Source of the DNA: Pseudomonas parafulva
GTDB lineage: Bacteria; Pseudomonadota; Gammaproteobacteria; Pseudomonadales; Pseudomonadaceae
Direction: 5' to 3'
NCBI RefSeq assembly: GCF_000800255.1
Contig: NZ_CP009747.1
Span: forward strand, 3,906,001 to 3,970,000
DNA length: 64,000 nt
The notes beneath the pieces were generated by a model that did no database searches, was not told the origin of the DNA, and was given only the letters and a program-made list of their open reading frames with translations. The stretch's first letter is position 1. The number at the start of each line of letters is the position of its first letter. Shown piece after piece: positions 53,790 to 64,000 of the stretch. The position numbers were made by a program, and so were the translations under genes.

Positions 53790-54191
53790 CTAGTCGAAAC
53801 TGCCCTGCAACTGATGAATCTGTCGGCGCTGTTTCTTGTTCGGCCGTCCATCGGTGGTCATCCCCACCGCGCCCGCCTTGCGCAGCTCGGCCGCCTGCTG
53901 ACGACGCTGCAGGCTCTCGGCGGTTTCCTCGTAAAGGGTCTGCGCCTCAGGCGCGCCGCGCCGTACCAGCGACAACGCCTTGACCACCACGGTCTTTTCA
54001 TCGAATCCGGTGCGCAGCACGAATTCATCGCCCACCCGAGGTTCCTTGCCCGGCTTGCAACGCTCGCCGCGACAGTGCACCTTGCCACTTTCGATGGCCG
54101 CCTTGGCCAGCGCGCGGGTCTTGTAGAAGCGCGCCGCCCACAACCACTTGTCCAGGCGTACCTTGTCGTCTTCTTCCGACTTTTGTGCCAT
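53790..54191 (-). CDS. hslR: S4-domain ribosome-associated heat-shock protein Hsp15 (HslR)
   Basis: A 133-residue RNA-binding protein with an N-terminal S4 domain (VRLDKWLWAARFYKTRALAKAAIESGKVHCRGERCKPG). Hsp15 binds 50S subunits carrying stalled nascent chains, a function shared with RqcP. The C-terminal basic tail (RPNKKQRRQIHQLQ) is typical. Divergent from rimB. Confidence 0.94.
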   Translation of the reverse strand: MAQKSEEDDKVRLDKWLWAARFYKTRALAKAAIESGKVHCRGERCKPGKEPRVGDEFVLRTGFDEKTVVVKALSLVRRGAPEAQTLYEETAESLQRRQQAAELRKAGAVGMTTDGRPNKKQRRQIHQLQGSFD

Positions 54192-54300
54192 CTCTGTACC
54201 TCGAATTCTGTCTTTAACCGAACTGTACTACCGTAGCTGTCGGATGCAAAAAGTCCGTGTGATGCTTACAGTTCACCACCTCGTTCGCAGGCTGTGCTAA

Positions 54301-54783
54301 TTGAAAACATTTGATCATCTGACAGTGATTGGCCTGCGCGAATGGATCGCCTTGCCCAACCTCGGCCTGGCAGGCCTGCGCGCCAAGATCGACACCGGCG
54401 CCAGCACCTCGAGCCTGCATGCCACCGACATCGAGCCGTTCGAACGCGATGGCCAACCCTGGGTGCGCTTCACCGCGCACCTGGGCTCGGTGGTGCAACT
54501 GCGCCACCGCCGCTGCGAGGCGCCATTGGTGACCATGAAGACCATCAAGAGCTCCAACGGCCACGCCCAGACCCGCTATGTGATCCGCACGCCGCTGGCA
54601 TTGGGCGATCGGGTATGGGAGGTGGAGTTCACCCTAGCCTGTCGCAAGAGCATGCGCTACCGACTGTTGCTGGGATCGAAGGCGCTGGTACACGGTCAAC
54701 TGGTAGTGAACCCGGGCCTCAAGTACGTCCAGGACAAACCGGCCTTCGTGGCCACCCTCCCCCCTGTCACAGGTGCTGCATGA
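54301..54783 (+). CDS. rimB: RimB, aspartyl-protease-like partner of RimK
   Basis: A 160-residue protein of the DUF785/RimK-associated protease family with the pepsin-retroviral-type motif [14 protein letters not shown] (29-42). It begins at TTG 54301 ([19 protein letters not shown]); no ATG fits and this N-terminus matches remembered homologues. In pseudomonads RimA, RimB and RimK control C-terminal glutamate addition to ribosomal protein S6; RimB acts as a protease counterpart. rimA is not seen here. Overlaps rimK by 4 bp (ATGA). Confidence 0.88.
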   Translation: MKTFDHLTVIGLREWIALPNLGLAGLRAKIDTGASTSSLHATDIEPFERDGQPWVRFTAHLGSVVQLRHRRCEAPLVTMKTIKSSNGHAQTRYVIRTPLALGDRVWEVEFTLACRKSMRYRLLLGSKALVHGQLVVNPGLKYVQDKPAFVATLPPVTGAA

Positions 54784-55685
54784 AGATCGCCGTGCTTTCG
54801 CGTAATCCGCGTCTGTATTCCACCCGCCGGCTGGTCGAAGCCGGCATCCAGCGCGGTCACGAGATGGTCGTGATCGACACCTTGCGCGCCTACATGAACA
54901 TCGCCAGCCACAAGCCGCAGATCCACTACCGTGGCAAGCCGCTGGAGGGCTTCGATGCGGTGATCCCGCGCATCGGCGCCTCGGTCACGTTCTACGGCTG
55001 CGCCGTGTTGCGCCAGTTCGAGATGATGGGGGTCTATCCGCTCAACGAGTCGGTGGCCATCGCCCGCTCGCGGGACAAGCTGCGCTCGCTGCAGTTGCTG
55101 TCACGGCGCGGCATCGGCCTGCCGGTCACCGGCTTTGCCCACTCGCCTGACGACATTCCCGACCTGATCCAGATGGTCAACGGCGCCCCGCTGGTGATCA
55201 AGGTGCTCGAAGGCACACAGGGCATCGGCGTGGTGCTGTGCGAGACCACCAAGGCTGCCGAGTCGGTGATCGAGGCGTTCATGGGTCTCAAGCAGAACAT
55301 CATGGTCCAGGAGTACATCAAGGAAGCCGGCGGCGCCGACATTCGCTGCTTCGTGGTGGGCGACAAGGTGATCGCCTCGATGAAGCGTCAGGCCAAGCCA
55401 GGGGAGTTCCGCTCCAACCTGCACCGAGGCGGCGTGGCCAGCCTGATCAAGATCACCCCCGAAGAGCGCATGACCGCAATACGCGCGGCCAAGGTCATGG
55501 GCCTGAGCGTGGCGGGTGTGGATATTCTGCGTTCCAACCACGGACCGCTGGTGATGGAGGTGAACTCGTCACCGGGTCTGGAAGGCATCGAGGTCACCAC
55601 CAGCAAGGATGTGGCCGGGATGATCATCGAGCATCTGGAGAAACATGGCGGGCCGAATCAGACCCGCACCAAGGGCAAGGGCTGA
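54780..55685 (+). CDS. rimK: Ribosomal protein S6 glutamate ligase RimK
   Basis: A 301-residue ATP-grasp ligase adding glutamates to the C-terminus of S6. ATP-grasp features include [37 protein letters not shown] and [28 protein letters not shown], with the metal ligands in EVNSSPG. Translationally coupled to rimB. In Pseudomonas RimK-dependent S6 modification alters ribosome function and is linked to c-di-GMP. Confidence 0.96.
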   Translation: MKIAVLSRNPRLYSTRRLVEAGIQRGHEMVVIDTLRAYMNIASHKPQIHYRGKPLEGFDAVIPRIGASVTFYGCAVLRQFEMMGVYPLNESVAIARSRDKLRSLQLLSRRGIGLPVTGFAHSPDDIPDLIQMVNGAPLVIKVLEGTQGIGVVLCETTKAAESVIEAFMGLKQNIMVQEYIKEAGGADIRCFVVGDKVIASMKRQAKPGEFRSNLHRGGVASLIKITPEERMTAIRAAKVMGLSVAGVDILRSNHGPLVMEVNSSPGLEGIEVTTSKDVAGMIIEHLEKHGGPNQTRTKGKG

Positions 55686-55691
55686 TCCACA

Positions 55692-55717
55692 GGGTTCGCG
55701 GCGCAGGCCGCGAACCC
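55692..55717. terminator. Hairpin between convergent rimK and envZ
   Basis: The perfect 10-bp stem GGGTTCGCGG (55692-55701) and CCGCGAACCC (55708-55717) has loop CGCAGG. It is 6 bp after the rimK stop and 3 bp before the envZ stop codon on the other strand. Confidence 0.65.
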
Positions 55718-55720
55718 GGC

Positions 55721-57034
55721 TCACACCGCGTTGCGCGGCAACAACAGACCCAGCGGCAGGCGCACGCGGGCCTCGATACCCCCGCCGGAGCGGTTGCGCA
55801 ACTCCACATTGCCGCCATGCTGCGCCGCAATACGCTTGACGATCGCCAGCCCCAGGCCCGTCCCCTTGCCACCGCGTGCGCGATCGCCACGGATGAACGG
55901 GTTGAAGATGGTTTCCAGCTCGGACTCTTCGATACCGGCGCCGCGGTCCAGCACACTGAGCACCACATAGGGCGCGCTCTGGTCGCCCGACACGTAAGCC
56001 GCCACTTCCACACCCTGCCCGGCGTGGTGCAGGGCATTGCCGATCAGGTTGCCGAGCATGCGCTTGAGCGAGACGCGCCGCAGCGGGAACGGCGGGATCG
56101 GCTCCAGGCACAGCCGCACCCGCTCCTCAGGCTGGTTGTAGGGTGCGACCACTTCGCGGATCAAGTGCTCCAGGTCGACTTCCTCGACCGGCTCGTCGCG
56201 GCCGTCGCGGATGAACGCCAGGAACTGGTCGAGGATGGCGTCCATGTCTTCGATGTCGCGCACCATGTCCTCGCTCAACTCGCTCTCGTTGCCCATCAGC
56301 GACAGCGACAGGCGCAACCGGGTCAGCGGCGTGCGCAGGTCATGGGAGACCCCGGCCAGCATCAGCTCGCGCTCGCGCCCGGCCTGCTCGACGTCCTCGG
56401 CCATCTGATTGAAGGCACGGTACACCTCGGTCATCTCGCTGGGCGTATCGCTGATGGGCAGGCGCACGCTGCGGCCCTGGCCCAACTGGCGGGCGGCGAA
56501 CACCAGGCGCTTGAGCGGCTGGTTGAGCTGGCGCACGAAGATCCAGGCCGACGCCGTGGACAGCAGGCCGATCGCCAGGAACCAGCCGAGCACGTTCCAG
56601 ATTTTCTGGCCCCGCAGCGGGTGCGGGTACAGCGGCACCTTCAGCCAGCCCGGGCCCAGGCTCGGCGCGTTGACCCACAGTGCGGGCGGGGCATGCACAC
56701 GCAGGCGCACTTCGGTGTCCTCGCCCAGCTCGGCCTGCATCTGCCGCTGGTAGATCTCGCTGTAAGGCCAATGCTGTTCGCCTTCGGGCACGCCCGCGCC
56801 GGTGACCCGGATCAGCCCGGCCGCTTCGGCGATCTGGTCGCGGTTTTCCTCGTCTGCCGCCCAGTAGGCGCGCAGGGTGAGGGCCACGCCGTGGCTGTAC
56901 TGGCGATCGACCAGCACGTCCTCGTTCATCAATAGATAAACCAGGGTCAGGGCCTTGGAGAACAGCACGACGATCAGCACCAGCCACAAGGTGCGGGCGA
57001 AGAAGCTTTGCGGAAACCAGAGGGGCGTTTTCAT
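55721..57034 (-). CDS. envZ: EnvZ/AmgS-type membrane sensor histidine kinase
   Basis: A 437-residue sensor kinase. It has a first membrane segment (LWLVLIVVLFSKALTLVYLL), a periplasmic domain of about 100 residues, a second segment (VLGWFLAIGLLSTASAWIFV), HAMP, the phosphorylated histidine in LAGVSHDLRTPLTRLRLS, and the ATP-binding NLIGNALHHAG, DRGAGI and GTGLGLAIVKRI. With the adjacent OmpR-like regulator and tex/gshA beyond, it corresponds to P. aeruginosa AmgS, the kinase of the aminoglycoside/envelope-stress system. ATG 57034 has only a weak ribosome site, and an intrinsic-terminator-like hairpin lies between it and ompR. Confidence 0.92.
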   Translation of the reverse strand: MKTPLWFPQSFFARTLWLVLIVVLFSKALTLVYLLMNEDVLVDRQYSHGVALTLRAYWAADEENRDQIAEAAGLIRVTGAGVPEGEQHWPYSEIYQRQMQAELGEDTEVRLRVHAPPALWVNAPSLGPGWLKVPLYPHPLRGQKIWNVLGWFLAIGLLSTASAWIFVRQLNQPLKRLVFAARQLGQGRSVRLPISDTPSEMTEVYRAFNQMAEDVEQAGRERELMLAGVSHDLRTPLTRLRLSLSLMGNESELSEDMVRDIEDMDAILDQFLAFIRDGRDEPVEEVDLEHLIREVVAPYNQPEERVRLCLEPIPPFPLRRVSLKRMLGNLIGNALHHAGQGVEVAAYVSGDQSAPYVVLSVLDRGAGIEESELETIFNPFIRGDRARGGKGTGLGLAIVKRIAAQHGGNVELRNRSGGGIEARVRLPLGLLLPRNAV

Positions 57035-57082
57035 CAGGAGCACTGCTGCGAAGCGGGAACAGGAAGGCCGGCGACCATAGAC

Positions 57083-57112
57083 GAAAACAGGGCGACCCTT
57101 GCGGGTCGCCCT
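57083..57112 (-). terminator. Terminator-like hairpin between ompR and envZ (possible attenuator)
   Basis: The perfect 10-bp stem AGGGCGACCC (57089-57098) and GGGTCGCCCT (57103-57112) has a 4-nt loop. On the minus strand it is followed by GTTTTCG. It sits inside the presumed ompR-envZ operon, 19 bp after the ompR stop and 55 bp before the envZ start. Confidence 0.6.
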
Positions 57113-57131
57113 GCCGCGTCATGGCAGAGGC

Positions 57132-57872
57132 TCATTTGCCGGCATTTCCATCCGGCACGAAGACGTAGCCCACACCCCATACCGTCTGGATGTAACGGGG
57201 TTTGGACGGGTCGGGCTCGATCATCCGGCGCAGGCGCGAGATCTGCACGTCGATGGAGCGCTCCAGCGCGTCCCACTCGCGGCCACGGGCGAGGTTCATC
57301 AGCTTGTCGCGGGTCAGCGGCTCGCGGGCGTGCATGACCAGCGCCTTGAGCACGGCGAACTCGCCGGTGGTGAGCATGTGCACTTCGTCGCCACGGGTGA
57401 GCTCGCGCGTGGCCAGCGACAAGGCGTAGTCGCCGAAGGTCACGACCTCGTCCTCGCTGCCCGGCGCCCCGGGCACGCTCGGCGCCTGACGGCGCAGCAC
57501 CGCCTTGACCCGCGCCACCAGCTCGTCAGGGTTGAAGGGCTTGGCCAGGTAGTCGTCGGCGCCCAGTTCCAGGCCTTTGATGCGGCTGAGCTCATCGCCC
57601 TTGGCGGTGAGCATGATGATCGGAATCTGGTTGTTCGCCGCGCGCAGGCGGCGGCAGGCGGAGAGGCCGTCCTCGCCAGGGAGCATGAGGTCGAGCACCA
57701 CCAGGTTGAAGACTTCACGGGCCAGCAGGCGGTCCATCTGCTCGACGTTGGGCACGGCACGGGCGCGGAAGCCCTTGCTGGTGAAGAAACGCTCCAGCAG
57801 GCTGCTCAGCCCCGGATCGTCGTCCACGATGAGAATCTTTTCGCCTTCAGCATTGTTTGCGGTGCTGGTCAT
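57132..57872 (-). CDS. ompR: OmpR/AmgR-type response regulator
   Basis: A 246-residue winged-helix response regulator. The receiver has ILIVDDDPG and the phospho-acceptor D61 in VVLDLMLPGEDG, with the conserved Lys in YLAKPF. The OmpR-type DNA-binding domain ends RSIDVQISRLRRMIEPDPSKPRYIQTVWGVGYVF. AGGAG precedes ATG 57872. Upstream gene of the pair with the EnvZ-like kinase; by synteny it equals AmgR. Confidence 0.95.
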   Translation of the reverse strand: MTSTANNAEGEKILIVDDDPGLSSLLERFFTSKGFRARAVPNVEQMDRLLAREVFNLVVLDLMLPGEDGLSACRRLRAANNQIPIIMLTAKGDELSRIKGLELGADDYLAKPFNPDELVARVKAVLRRQAPSVPGAPGSEDEVVTFGDYALSLATRELTRGDEVHMLTTGEFAVLKALVMHAREPLTRDKLMNLARGREWDALERSIDVQISRLRRMIEPDPSKPRYIQTVWGVGYVFVPDGNAGK

Positions 57873-58016
57873 CAATAACTCCTCTGAGATCGCCGCGCAT
57901 TATGGCGTAGCCATTGCAACGCGTGCCGTGTGCATTGTTAGCAGATTTTTCCCCCGGCGCCACTTCCCCGCCCCGCGCATGGCCCAGCGCTATCACCGCA
58001 AGCCGGACGCGATCGG

Positions 58017-58022
58017 TATAAT
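58017..58022 (+). promoter_or_regulatory. Candidate -10 box of the tex promoter
   Basis: A consensus TATAAT at 58017-58022 lies 77 bp before the tex start. The hexamer 17 bp upstream (CACCGC) is a poor -35, so the promoter may depend on other contacts. Confidence 0.4.
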
Positions 58023-58099
58023 GCGCCGCTTTCATCCAGCGCCGTCGGGCTCCAAGTGCCGCCGCGGCCTCATGCATTCACATTTGTCAGGTGGTTCTC

Positions 58100-60429
<2,330 letters not shown>

Positions 60430-60433
<4 letters not shown>

Positions 60434-60816
60434 TGGAAGTGCCTCGGGAATACGTCGAGAGCGCCTTCAGCCAACTGCTGGGCTGCCGTCTGCAGCACCT
60501 GGAAACGGGTGTGGCGACGGTGGCCCTGGCGCTGACGCCACCGCTGCGCAACCGCGGCCAGAAGCTGCACGGCGGGGCGATCTTCAGCCTGGTCGACATC
60601 GCCATGGGCCTGGCCTGCTCGGCCAGCCATGGCTTCGACCAGCAGAGCGTCACCCTCGAGTGCAAGATCAACTACCTGCGCGCCGTCAGCGACGGCGAGG
60701 TGCTGTGCACGGCCAGGGTGATCCATGCCGGGCGCCGCACCCTGGTGGTCGACGCCGACGTCACCCAGGGCGACAAGCGAGTGGCCAAGGCGCAGGGAAC
60801 CTTCGTGGTTCTCTAG
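60430..60816 (+). CDS. PaaI-type thioesterase
   Basis: A 128-residue hotdog protein with the PaaI pattern [20 protein letters not shown] (48-67) and [13 protein letters not shown]. Acyl-CoA hydrolysis is the family activity; substrate unknown. It begins at ATG 60430, overlapping the tex stop, and is the second gene of that operon. Confidence 0.88.
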
Positions 60817-61032
60817 CTCACCAAAGGGTAACTGCGGTATGTTGCTGGCATCGAGCCATTGGGGTCGCTTGCCAGCCCTTCGCGCCTACGGCGCGCAGGG
60901 CCCACGCAAAGCCCCGGTTGCATCACCGGAACCGCGTAAACCAGGCGACAACGCCAGTTCCTTTGTACCTACCCTTGTAGACCGTCATCCCTACCCCCAT
61001 ATCGGGGCGACCGACGCGTGAAGGAATACACC

Positions 61033-62610
61033 TTGAGCGACCTCCTCAATCGCCGCCTGAGCTTGCTCGGCAACCACCTCCCCCTGCTCAAGCAGTGCCT
61101 GCACGGCATCGAGCGCGAGTGCCTGCGGGTGACCGCCGAAGGCCGTCTGGCCCAGACCCCGCATCCCGAAGCCCTGGGTTCGGCGCTGACCAACGAGCAG
61201 ATCACCACCGATTATTCCGAGTCGCTGCTGGAGTTCATCACTCCGGCGCTGGCCGACCCGGCCGAGGTGCTCGACAACCTCGAGCAGGTCCACCGTTTCG
61301 TCTACACCCAACTGGGCGACGAGTACCTGTGGAGCCCATCGATGCCCTGCGCGCTGCCGGCCGAGGAAGACATTCCGATCGCCGAGTACGGCACCTCCAA
61401 CATCGGCAAGCTCAAGCACGTGTACCGCAAGGGCCTGGCCCTGCGCTACGGCCGCACCATGCAGTGCATCGCCGGCATTCACTACAATTTCTCGCTGCCC
61501 GAAGCGCTCTGGCCCCTGCTGCGCCAGGACGAGGCCAGCGCCGAAAGCGACCGCGACTACCAATCGGCCGCCTACATCGCCCTGATCCGCAACTTCCGGC
61601 GCTACAGCTGGCTGCTGATGTACCTGTTCGGCGCTTCGCCGGCCCTGGACAAAGGCTTCCTGCGTGGCCGTGCGCACCAGCTCGAAGAGCTGGACGGCGA
61701 GACCCTGTACCTGCCTTACGCCACCAGCCTGCGCATGAGCGACCTGGGTTATCAGAGCAACGCCCAGGCCGGCCTGACGCCGTGCTACAACAACCTGGCC
61801 AGCTACACCGACAGCCTGCGCAAGGCCGTCGGCACGCCCTACCCGCCCTATGTCGAGGTCGGCACCCATGTCGACGGCGAATGGGTGCAGTTGAACACCA
61901 ACATCCTGCAGATCGAGAACGAGTACTACTCGAACATCCGCCCCAAGCGCGTCACCTACACCGGCGAGCGGCCGATCCAGGCCCTGACTGCGCGTGGCGT
62001 GCAGTACGTGGAAGTGCGCTGCCTGGACATCAACCCGTTCCTGCCGGTGGGCATCGACCTCACCGAAGCGCGCTTTCTCGACGCTTTCCTGCTGTTCTGC
62101 GCCCTCGACGAGAGCCCGCAACTGGAGAACGGCGAATGCAACCAGTGCTCCGGCAACTTCCTCAGCGTGGTCAAGGAAGGTCGCCGACCGGGTCTGGAAC
62201 TGCAGCGTGACGGCCAGCCGATCACGCTCAAGGCGTGGGCCAGCGAGCTGCTCGGCCGTATCGGGCAACTGGCCGAACTGCTCGACCGCGCCCACGGCAG
62301 CGACGAGCACGCCACAGCCCTGGCCGAGCAGCAGGCCAAGGTCGACGACCCGGAGCTCACTCCGTCCGCCCAAGTACTGGCACGCATGACCGAGCACGAC
62401 GAGACCTTCGTCAAGTTCGCCCTGCGCCAGAGCCAATTGCACGCCGACAACTTCCGCCAGCAGCCGCTGCCAGCCGAACGCCAGCAGGCGTTCGAAACCC
62501 TGGCGCGCGATTCGCTGGCCGAGCAGTCGCGCCTGGAGCAGCAGGAAGTGGGTGACTTCGACCTGTTCGTCGGCGCCTACCAGGCCAGCATCCTGGCCAT
62601 CAGCAACTGA
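61033..62610 (+). CDS. gshA: Glutamate-cysteine ligase GshA
   Basis: A 525-residue enzyme of the proteobacterial GshA class catalysing the first, rate-setting step of glutathione synthesis. Signature segments are [44 protein letters not shown] and [12 protein letters not shown]. The start is uncertain: TTG 61033 has AAGGA at the right distance and gives MSDLLNRRL, matching homologues; GTG 61018 is the alternative and lacks a site. The stop overlaps the TetR gene by one base (TGATG). Confidence 0.94.
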   Translation: MSDLLNRRLSLLGNHLPLLKQCLHGIERECLRVTAEGRLAQTPHPEALGSALTNEQITTDYSESLLEFITPALADPAEVLDNLEQVHRFVYTQLGDEYLWSPSMPCALPAEEDIPIAEYGTSNIGKLKHVYRKGLALRYGRTMQCIAGIHYNFSLPEALWPLLRQDEASAESDRDYQSAAYIALIRNFRRYSWLLMYLFGASPALDKGFLRGRAHQLEELDGETLYLPYATSLRMSDLGYQSNAQAGLTPCYNNLASYTDSLRKAVGTPYPPYVEVGTHVDGEWVQLNTNILQIENEYYSNIRPKRVTYTGERPIQALTARGVQYVEVRCLDINPFLPVGIDLTEARFLDAFLLFCALDESPQLENGECNQCSGNFLSVVKEGRRPGLELQRDGQPITLKAWASELLGRIGQLAELLDRAHGSDEHATALAEQQAKVDDPELTPSAQVLARMTEHDETFVKFALRQSQLHADNFRQQPLPAERQQAFETLARDSLAEQSRLEQQEVGDFDLFVGAYQASILAISN

Positions 62611-63242
62611 TGAGCCGCGCCGCCGTCGCCCGCAAACCGCGCGCCAGCAGTCAGGCGAGGATCGCCACGATCCTCGCCGCGGCGCGCGAACTGCTGACCG
62701 ACGGCGGCGTCGGCGCGCTCTCGATCTACAGCGTGGCCGAGCGGGCACAGATCCCGCCCTCGTCGGTGTATCACTTCTTCGCCAGCGTGCCTGCGTTGCT
62801 CGAAGCCCTGACCGCCGATGTGCACCGGGCCTTTCGCGAGGCCCTGAACGCCCCCATCGACAGCCGAGGGTTCACCACCTGGCATGAACTGTCCCGCTTG
62901 GTCGAGCAGCGCATGCTCGCCATCTATCACGAGGACGCCGCCGCGCGGCAGTTGATCCTGGCGCAGCATGGACTGAGCGAAGTGGTGCAGGCCGACCGGC
63001 AGCACGACATGGAGCTGGGCAAGCTGATGCACAAGGTGTTCGACCAGCATTTCCACCTGCCGGTGATGCCGACGGATGTCGATGTGTTCGCCTTGGCGAT
63101 GGAGTTGAGTGATCGGGTGTACGCGCGTTCGGTGCAGTTGCACGAAGCGATCACCCCGCGCATGGCCGAGGAAGCCCAGCGGGTGTTCGAGGCGTATCTG
63201 GGGCTTTACCTGCCCCCGTTTCTGGCCAAGCGTATCTTCTGA
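62610..63242 (+). CDS. TetR-family transcriptional regulator
   Basis: A 210-residue regulator. The N-terminal helix-turn-helix (about 17-62) includes IATILAAARELLTDGGVGALSIYSVAERAQIPPSSVYHFFASVPAL. The C-terminal ligand domain is not assignable. Its start overlaps the gshA stop (TGATG), so it may be co-transcribed with gshA; it could act on the ssu genes or on an unlinked target. Confidence 0.9.
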   Translation: MSRAAVARKPRASSQARIATILAAARELLTDGGVGALSIYSVAERAQIPPSSVYHFFASVPALLEALTADVHRAFREALNAPIDSRGFTTWHELSRLVEQRMLAIYHEDAAARQLILAQHGLSEVVQADRQHDMELGKLMHKVFDQHFHLPVMPTDVDVFALAMELSDRVYARSVQLHEAITPRMAEEAQRVFEAYLGLYLPPFLAKRIF

Positions 63243-63247
63243 GTACT

Positions 63248-63266
63248 GGGGCCGCATCGCGGCCCC
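63248..63266. terminator. Hairpin between the TetR gene and ssuF
   Basis: The 8-bp stem GGGGCCGC (63248-63255) and GCGGCCCC (63259-63266) has a 3-nt loop. It lies between convergent genes. Confidence 0.55.
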
Positions 63267-63277
63267 TGATACCCGCA

Positions 63278-63493
63278 TCACAGCTTGGCGATGGACACCT
63301 CGGTCGATTTCACGAAGGCGATCACCTCGCTGCCGACCTGCAGTTCCAACTCCTTGACCGAACGCGTGGTGATCACCGAAGTGACGATACCGGAGGCGGT
63401 CTGCACGTCGATTTCCGACAAGACCGGACCTTCGAGGATTTCTTTCACGGTGCCCTTGAACTGGTTGCGTACGTTGATCGCTTTGATGGTCAT
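63278..63493 (-). CDS. ssuF: TOBE/Mop-domain protein SsuF
   Basis: A 71-residue single-Mop protein (MTIKAINVRNQFKGTVKEILEGPVLSEIDVQTASGIVTSVITTRSVKELELQ region) that binds molybdate or a similar oxyanion. In pseudomonads it ends the ssu sulfonate-use operon. AAGGAA precedes ATG 63493. It lies 31 bp after ssuB, same strand. Confidence 0.9.
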   Translation of the reverse strand: MTIKAINVRNQFKGTVKEILEGPVLSEIDVQTASGIVTSVITTRSVKELELQVGSEVIAFVKSTEVSIAKL

Positions 63494-63524
63494 GGGATGC
63501 TTCCTTCTCTTTGGCTTCGGGGGT

Positions 63525-64000
63525 TCAGTGAGCCCAACGCAATTGCGTGGGCAGAGGGGCAACAGGTTCCGGTGCCGGCGGGGTGCCGGGTACCGAAAGG
63601 ACACGGTCGAGCACTGCGCTTTCCAGCAAGGCCAGGCGCTGGGAACCTCGCGCCCGGGGCCTTGCCAGGTCGACGGCGAGGTCCAGACCGACCTCACCGT
63701 CCTCGATCAGGATCACCCGGTCGGCCACGGCGACGGCCTCGCTGACGTCGTGGGTGACCAGCAGCACGGTAAAGCCGTGCTCACGCCAGAGGCGCTCGAT
63801 CAGTTGCTGCATCTCGATCCGGGTCAGGGCATCCAGCGCACCCAGTGGCTCGTCGAGCAGCAGCAGACGCGGTTGATGGATCAGCGCCCTGGCCAAGGCC
63901 ACGCGCTGCTTCTGTCCGCCAGACAATGCGGCGGGCCATTCATGGGCACGGTCCGCCAGACCGACCTCCGCCAGCGCTTGCAATGCCCGCGGGCGCCAGT
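63525..64000 (-). CDS. ssuB: Aliphatic sulfonate ABC transporter ATP-binding protein SsuB, 5' part outside the window
   Basis: The C-terminal about 158 residues of an ABC ATPase; the gene continues past the window end. The signature [15 protein letters not shown], Walker [13 protein letters not shown] and H-loop [11 protein letters not shown] are visible. The Walker A part is outside. The tail [18 protein letters not shown] is Pro-rich. With SsuF downstream it belongs to the sulfonate importer SsuABC, used for sulfur under sulfate limitation. Confidence 0.88.
   Translation of the reverse strand, partial: WRPRALQALAEVGLADRAHEWPAALSGGQKQRVALARALIHQPRLLLLDEPLGALDALTRIEMQQLIERLWREHGFTVLLVTHDVSEAVAVADRVILIEDGEVGLDLAVDLARPRARGSQRLALLESAVLDRVLSVPGTPPAPEPVAPLPTQLRWAH

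Noticed and set aside
57099..57337. Plus-strand frames opposite ompR
   Set aside because: They are reverse-complement shadows of the winged-helix gene, without start signals or domains.

Overview
The window reads as a chromosomal segment of a Pseudomonas, most likely of the P. putida group. The evidence is high GC with C/G-ending codons, a carnitine/choline/glycine-betaine locus, the his genes in the order hisB-hisH-DUF2164-hisA-hisF, REP-like palindromes of the pseudomonad type, and the rimB-rimK / ompR-envZ (amgRS) / tex / gshA neighbourhood. Nearly all genes are ordinary core or catabolic genes. The organism assignment rests on recalled family sequences and gene order, not on a search.

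Layout. 1-3.4 kb holds a carnitine catabolic operon (caiX, cut by the window start, then cdhC, cdhA, cdhB). 3.3-5.4 kb is an AT-richer insertion with a two-gene minus-strand operon: an ABC/SMC-like ATPase followed, with a 4-bp ATGA overlap, by a small HNH-like protein. It resembles the PtuA/PtuB pair of Septu anti-phage systems and is the best candidate for an accessory or novel system. A terminator hairpin and a possible small RNA or small ORF lie at its right flank. 5.7-12.4 kb holds the betaine regulator gbdR, serine dehydratase and the cbcXWV quaternary-amine ABC importer. 12.4-15.7 kb is the histidine operon on the minus strand. 15.8-24.4 kb holds an OFA-family transporter, asmA-mutY-yggX, tRNA-Phe with a clear promoter and terminator, ppk2, a small orphan protein and agmatine deiminase. 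24.5-33.6 kb holds a 974-residue kinase/M23-like/PLP-enzyme fusion, then rmlA-rmlC-rmlD, the dctB-dctD two-component pair and a hotdog thioesterase. 33.6-39.6 kb holds cysQ-nudE, yrfG, a BON-LysM protein and fdhD with a YdeP-like molybdopterin oxidoreductase. 39.6-47.2 kb is a complete trans-4-hydroxy-L-proline degradation cluster with its permease and a divergent AraC-type regulator. 47.3-53.8 kb holds a glycine-zipper protein, an orphan CheR-like protein with a LuxR-type response regulator, a thioesterase, pckA, hslO and a PAP2 protein. 53.8-64 kb holds hslR, rimB-rimK, ompR-envZ, tex with a PaaI-type thioesterase, gshA with a TetR regulator, and ssuF with the window-truncated ssuB.

How the parts fit. 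Carnitine is oxidised and cleaved to glycine betaine by CdhA, CdhC and CdhB. Betaine and choline enter through CbcXWV under GbdR. Betaine is demethylated to glycine, which can go to serine and then, by serine dehydratase, to pyruvate. The hydroxyproline cluster feeds 2-oxoglutarate. PckA opens gluconeogenesis from these amino-acid-like carbon sources. Operons are tightly packed with many ATGA or TGATG start/stop overlaps, and convergent gene pairs are usually separated by a short GC-rich hairpin.
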